Assembly: GCA_002785215.1 (NCBI GenBank)
Contig: PFMK01000022.1
Location: 13,083 to 29,021 of the forward strand
From: Candidatus Gottesmanbacteria bacterium CG_4_10_14_0_8_um_filter_37_24
GTDB taxonomy: Bacteria; Patescibacteriota; Microgenomatia; 2-02-FULL-39-11
Reading direction: 5' to 3'
DNA length: 15,939 nt
Shown: positions 13,493 to 15,939 of the stretch, one piece after another
How the letters are laid out: each line of letters starts with the position of its first letter
Numbering within the stretch: the stretch's first letter is position 1
The notes under the pieces: generated by a model
Databases searched by the model: none
Seen by the model: only the letters and a program-made list of their open reading frames with translations
Told to the model about the DNA's origin: nothing
Position numbers and translations under genes: made by a program

Positions 13493-13816
13493 TTAAAATG
13501 TTAATACCTTATCGCTTGCCGTAATTAGAGTATAAAAATCTTCCAGTCCTCCGATCGGGCAACAGTCAGTACTTTGCTGGTTTCTCAACTTCATACAGGT
13601 TCCGCAAGCCACTATTTTCGCTTTGTCTGATTGAAGGAAAGTATCAACCTGTTGTTTGATGTTATATTTCTCGTTACTCGACTGATCATATTCTACCCCT
13701 TCCCCCATAAGAAACACGTTTACTTCGTCACCTTTTTTCAAGGCAAGATTGGCAAGTCTTAGAGCGTTCCAATTGGTTTCAGCGTTTTTTGTGGATAGAA
13801 TGATTGTAAATTTCAT
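13493..13816 (-). CDS. DsrE-family sulfur-carrier-like protein
   Basis: The 107-residue protein has the DsrE/DsrF-like fold: MKFTIILSTKNAETNWNALR for strand 1 and helix 1, GDEVNVFLMGEGV for strand 2, and VACGTCMKLRNQQSTDCCPI with four Cys (71, 74, 85, 86) where the family carries its reactive cysteine. DsrE-like proteins relay sulfane sulfur or bind small thiols in the cytoplasm. The extra Cys pair is more than the single conserved cysteine of typical sulfur carriers and could bind metal. It begins 5 bases after the PadR stop, as the second gene of the operon. The precise partner is unknown, since no TusBCD or dissimilatory sulfur genes are present in the window. Confidence 0.85.
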   Translation of the reverse strand: MKFTIILSTKNAETNWNALRLANLALKKGDEVNVFLMGEGVEYDQSSNEKYNIKQQVDTFLQSDKAKIVACGTCMKLRNQQSTDCCPIGGLEDFYTLITASDKVLTF

Positions 13817-13821
13817 AATAA

Positions 13822-14184
13822 TTATTTCTTTCCGAATACTTTTTTATAACCGATAAAAAAATGATTTATGAGTGATTGAGTTTGTTTAAGGCTGATATAT
13901 GCTTCGTTCAAAGTTCCCTTTCCTTTTCCTGTAATCTCGTATTTCCTTTTATTCGGACCAATGTTTCCTTTTTCCCAATCAGATTTAATCCATTGATTTT
14001 TTTCCATTTTTCTTAATGTCCTGTACAGATTACCTATATCTACCTTTTCTCCACAATGCTTTTCCAATCCTTCCATCAATCCATATCCATGTGATGGATT
14101 TTTTGACAATAAAAGGAGAACGCAGGGTTCAACGAATCGTTCTACATATCCGAAATTGCGGGGTTTTGAAATATCTTTTCTCAT
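13822..14184 (-). CDS. PadR-family transcriptional regulator
   Basis: The 120-residue protein is a winged-helix PadR repressor: VEPCVLLLLSKNPSHGYGLM (17-36) for helices 1-2, GNLYRTLRKMEKNQWIKSDW (51-70) for the recognition helix and wing, then KRKYEITGKGK, and a C-terminal dimerisation helix. Two cysteines, C21 in helix 1 and C44 just before the recognition helix, could sense thiol, metal or oxidant signals. It is the first gene of the operon with DsrE, DUF302, SHOCT and methyltransferase, and a perfect palindrome overlaps its promoter, so it most likely represses its own operon. The ATG follows the predicted transcription start by only about 8 bases. Confidence 0.9.
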   Translation of the reverse strand: MRKDISKPRNFGYVERFVEPCVLLLLSKNPSHGYGLMEGLEKHCGEKVDIGNLYRTLRKMEKNQWIKSDWEKGNIGPNKRKYEITGKGKGTLNEAYISLKQTQSLINHFFIGYKKVFGKK

Positions 14185-14186
14185 AT

Positions 14187-14226
14187 CTATATGTAAATAT
14201 CATATAGTAAGCCATCAAATTGTCAA
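14187..14226 (-). promoter_or_regulatory. Promoter and operator of the PadR operon
   Basis: On the minus strand a consensus -35 TTGACA (14226-14221) and a -10 TATGAT (14204-14199) are 16 bases apart. A perfect inverted repeat, CTATATG (14187-14193) and CATATAG (14201-14207) with a 7-base AT spacer, covers the -10 and the predicted start near 14192. This is where an autorepressor would bind. Confidence 0.8.
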
Positions 14227-14271
14227 GTGAGTGGATATTGTATGTAAAAGATGAAGCCAAAAAATGAAATC

Positions 14272-14308
14272 CTATTCTAAAACACTACCATTTACAGTGT
14301 TAGAACCT
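14272..14308 (+). repeat. 22-nt dispersed repeat, copy C, in hairpin form
   Basis: The motif ACCATTTACAGTGTTAGAAC-CT is exact at 14287-14308. Here it forms a stem with its upstream flank: TTCTAAAACACT (14275-14286) pairs with AGTGTTAGAA through all ten bases apart from a two-A bulge. It lies 108 bases 3' of the Fic stop and immediately 3' of the GIY-YIG fragment. Confidence 0.7.
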
Positions 14309-14420
14309 AAAATGAGTTTTGAGGGAATATGGGGTTTAGTAGCTAAATTATTATCGGAATTATATTCTTTATGTCTTTTTCTTAAATCGGAGGCGTACCC
14401 GATATAAAGACTATTTTTAT
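14272..14420 (-). pseudogene. Fragment of a second GIY-YIG nuclease gene
   Basis: Directly after, and slightly overlapping, the end of the Fic gene, the minus strand reads RKNKNSLYIGYASDLRKRHK, EYNSDNNLATKP, then HIPSKLI. This matches the middle of small GIY-YIG proteins (LYIGYTSDLRKR, H-x-E, TKPHRPWKLI pattern). The start and the C-terminal third are missing; after KLI the frame runs into the 22-nt repeat and stops at 14272-14274. No own start codon is visible. Together with the remnant at 10062-10257 it shows repeated GIY-YIG turnover in this region. Confidence 0.75.
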
Positions 14421-15751
14421 TTTTGCGAAAAAAGTTTTTCTGTACCAAAGTATCTAGTATTTCTACCGGTCTTTTTTTTGGTAACTAAATTTTGTCTCAT
14501 TAATAATTGCAAATCTTTTAATGCTGTAACTTTACTTACTTTATAAAGCTTAATATGAGATGATGGTGTCACGTAATGATCTTGTCCTTTTATCAATAAA
14601 TACCTTAATAATTCTGTTTGTCTATCGTTTAATTGATATTTAGCTTCAAGTACGCCTTCAATAACAGTATTTTCTTCAACTTTTCTGTGTATATATTCAT
14701 CAAAATTTTTCATAGCCAAAATTAGTTTATGCATATGAAAATCATAAAAATATGTAATGTCATTATCATCTTGTTCTGAATAAACAAAAGCCATGCCATA
14801 CTGTATATATGCGTTTTTAATTACTAATGATATTGGCAAATATTGAATCGCCCAGTAACCCTTTTTCAAAAGATACCAATAAAATAATGTACGTGCAATT
14901 CTGCCATTTCCGTCATAAAAAGGATGAAGATAGCCTACCCAAAAATGTAGAAAAATCGCCTTAATCACTGGATGTATAAATCCTGCTTTATCTTGATCAT
15001 TAGCAAAATCAATAAGTCTAGGTAATTCCTCTCTTACAAATGCCTCTTTGGGAGGAATATGATAAATATAATTAGTACCATCATTTACACTAATGCCATC
15101 TCCGTCAGTCCTCAGTTTACCGATTTTATCTTTTTCTAAAGTGTCTTTTGCTATAAGTGCATGCAACTCCATTAACAGATCTATTGACATTTTTTGATCT
15201 TTATACTTTTCATTAAGTGCCTGCATTGTTTTATAATTATTTACAATCATACGTTCTGACTTATCTCTAGGTGATCGATTTTCAAGTAGCATTTTTTTAG
15301 CAATTGGAGTGGTGGTAGCCGCTCCTTCTAATTGACTAGAGGCAATAGCTTCTTCGATGATGCTTTTAGTTAATAATCTTTGCTTTCCGAAAGGCGTTAT
15401 TATTTGGGAGTAATGTGAAAATATTTCTCCACCTAATTTAACGTCTATTCTGTTTAACAGTTCATCCGCAGAAAAAGGTCTCCTCCATATGAAATATTCT
15501 CCTGTTTCTGATTTAATTGATGTTTTTCGAGATGATATCTTTCTAACTTGTTTGATTAACCACCAATATTCCTCGATACTTAGTAAAGTTGGAGGTTTTT
15601 TATATTTAATTGTATCCCAATAGTAATAGTTCGGTTCTGACGCTTTATTTACTGCTTCTCCATATTCTTGAGTATCTTTAGAAAGAAGCTCTAAAACCTT
15701 AGATGGTATTACTAAATTTAAATCTGGCTTGTCTAGTTTAAAAAATTCCAT
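14417..15751 (-). CDS. Fic-domain protein with N-terminal inhibitory motif and C-terminal winged helix
   Basis: The 444-residue protein has a complete Fic active site, HPFYDGNGR at 276-284, in the order needed for AMP transfer from ATP to a target hydroxyl. An inhibitory helix SSQLEG (138-143) matches the (S/T)xxxE(G/N) motif, placing it among class II Fic proteins that block their own ATP site. Residues about 1-110 form a preceding helical domain. The C-terminal part (about 370-440, NDRQTELLRYLLIKGQ, SKVTALKDLQLLMRQN, GRNTRYFG) is a winged helix, so it may bind DNA and regulate its own promoter. It is a self-contained gene with no obvious toxin-antitoxin partner. The ATG coincides with the predicted transcription start. 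The target protein is unknown. Confidence 0.9.
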   Translation of the reverse strand: MEFFKLDKPDLNLVIPSKVLELLSKDTQEYGEAVNKASEPNYYYWDTIKYKKPPTLLSIEEYWWLIKQVRKISSRKTSIKSETGEYFIWRRPFSADELLNRIDVKLGGEIFSHYSQIITPFGKQRLLTKSIIEEAIASSQLEGAATTTPIAKKMLLENRSPRDKSERMIVNNYKTMQALNEKYKDQKMSIDLLMELHALIAKDTLEKDKIGKLRTDGDGISVNDGTNYIYHIPPKEAFVREELPRLIDFANDQDKAGFIHPVIKAIFLHFWVGYLHPFYDGNGRIARTLFYWYLLKKGYWAIQYLPISLVIKNAYIQYGMAFVYSEQDDNDITYFYDFHMHKLILAMKNFDEYIHRKVEENTVIEGVLEAKYQLNDRQTELLRYLLIKGQDHYVTPSSHIKLYKVSKVTALKDLQLLMRQNLVTKKKTGRNTRYFGTEKLFSQK

Positions 15752-15885
15752 AAGTAAATAATAGGTAAACTAAAGGTATATACTTTACCTATTCTAACTA
15801 ATCCGGGTAACCAAGTCAAGCACAGGTAAACAATTGGTAAATGATTTACCTTTTATCTTCTAAAACATGGTAAACTACCCCTCAT
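15752..15885. promoter_or_regulatory. Divergent control region with clustered GGTAAA sites
   Basis: Six exact GGTAAA/TTTACC hexamers lie at 15764, 15784 (reverse), 15825, 15836, 15845 (reverse) and 15869, with near copies at 15775 and 15806. Two of them make a perfect 15-bp palindrome, GGTAAAT-G-ATTTACC (15836-15850); a second, imperfect 15-bp version lies at 15775-15789. A -10 TATTAT for the Fic gene (minus strand, 15763-15758) puts the transcript start at the A of its ATG. The sites cover both divergent promoters. Confidence 0.7.
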
Positions 15886-15939
15886 ATGTTAAAAAAACAA
15901 TCCTGCCGTCAACTATTACAGGACTTGCTCCAGGTGTGG
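15886..15939 (+). CDS. Start of a divergent gene, cut by the window edge
   Basis: An open frame of 18 codons begins at the ATG 15886-15888 (MLKKQSCRQLLQDLLQVW) and runs off the window. It is divergent from the Fic gene and shares its operator-rich control region. No Shine-Dalgarno site precedes it; TAAACT at 15871-15876 is a possible -10 for a very short leader. Too little is present to name it. Confidence 0.4.
   Translation, partial: MLKKQSCRQLLQDLLQVW

Noticed and set aside
10411..14308. The three 22-nt repeats as a CRISPR array or integron attC sites
   Set aside because: Spacing is 0.7 and 3.2 kb rather than regular short spacers, and the attC core pattern (RYYYAAC/GTTRRRY) and an integrase are absent.
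15752..15885. The GGTAAA cluster as plasmid iterons or an origin
   Set aside because: The sites occur in both orientations with irregular spacing and no replication gene is visible; an operator cluster between divergent genes explains them better.
1..15939. tRNA or rRNA genes
   Set aside because: I looked for cloverleaf-type arms and conserved rRNA stretches in the intergenic regions and saw none.

Overview
The window is low-GC and densely packed, with many small proteins and short intergenic gaps. TGA is used as a real stop (for example 2690-2692 and 8661-8663), so the code is standard. The mix of families suggests a Candidate Phyla Radiation (Patescibacteria) genome, possibly of the Microgenomates group. 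That mix includes DUF5666- and DUF2680-like secreted proteins, free-standing topoisomerase-type C4 zinc fingers, a PadR/DsrE/DUF302/SHOCT operon, GIY-YIG remnants and a NoeA-like methyltransferase next to a sulfatase-like protein. This placement is inferred from gene content; there is no rRNA or marker gene here.

Left part (1-6092, + strand): the end of an S9-type peptidase and a DUF5666 protein finish an operon closed by a strong hairpin. A four-gene, overlapping cell-surface operon follows: a YLDPGTGS small membrane protein, a NoeA-like methyltransferase, a membrane sulfatase-like enzyme and a membrane-anchored serine hydrolase. Then come one copy of a ~101-bp two-hairpin repeat and a secreted DUF2680-like protein with a doubtful start codon.

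Middle (6101-9690): a triple C4 zinc-finger protein and an L,D-transpeptidase lie on the minus strand, followed by a decayed membrane-protein gene. Next is the most striking locus: a membrane-anchored protein, overlapping by ATGA with a 66-residue peptide that has a six-cysteine, glycine-rich tail, facing a convergent HPr-kinase-like ATPase. It looks like an undescribed RiPP (ribosomally made, modified peptide) or metal-binding peptide system.

Mobile-element graveyard (9691-10474): a truncated DDE transposase, the second copy of the 101-bp repeat, a truncated GIY-YIG nuclease and a structured palindromic element follow each other directly.

Right part (10475-15939, minus strand): a HEAT-repeat protein, a CDF-type cation transporter and a PadR-led operon (PadR, DsrE, DUF302, SHOCT, methyltransferase) with a clear promoter and operator palindrome. 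A second GIY-YIG remnant and a Fic-domain protein follow. The Fic promoter region carries six exact GGTAAA/TTTACC sites, and a divergent gene begins at the right edge. A ~22-nt repeat occurs three times, each time just 3' of a minus-strand gene. Several first genes appear to start at or almost at their predicted transcription start (leaderless), while genes inside operons use Shine-Dalgarno sites or translational coupling.
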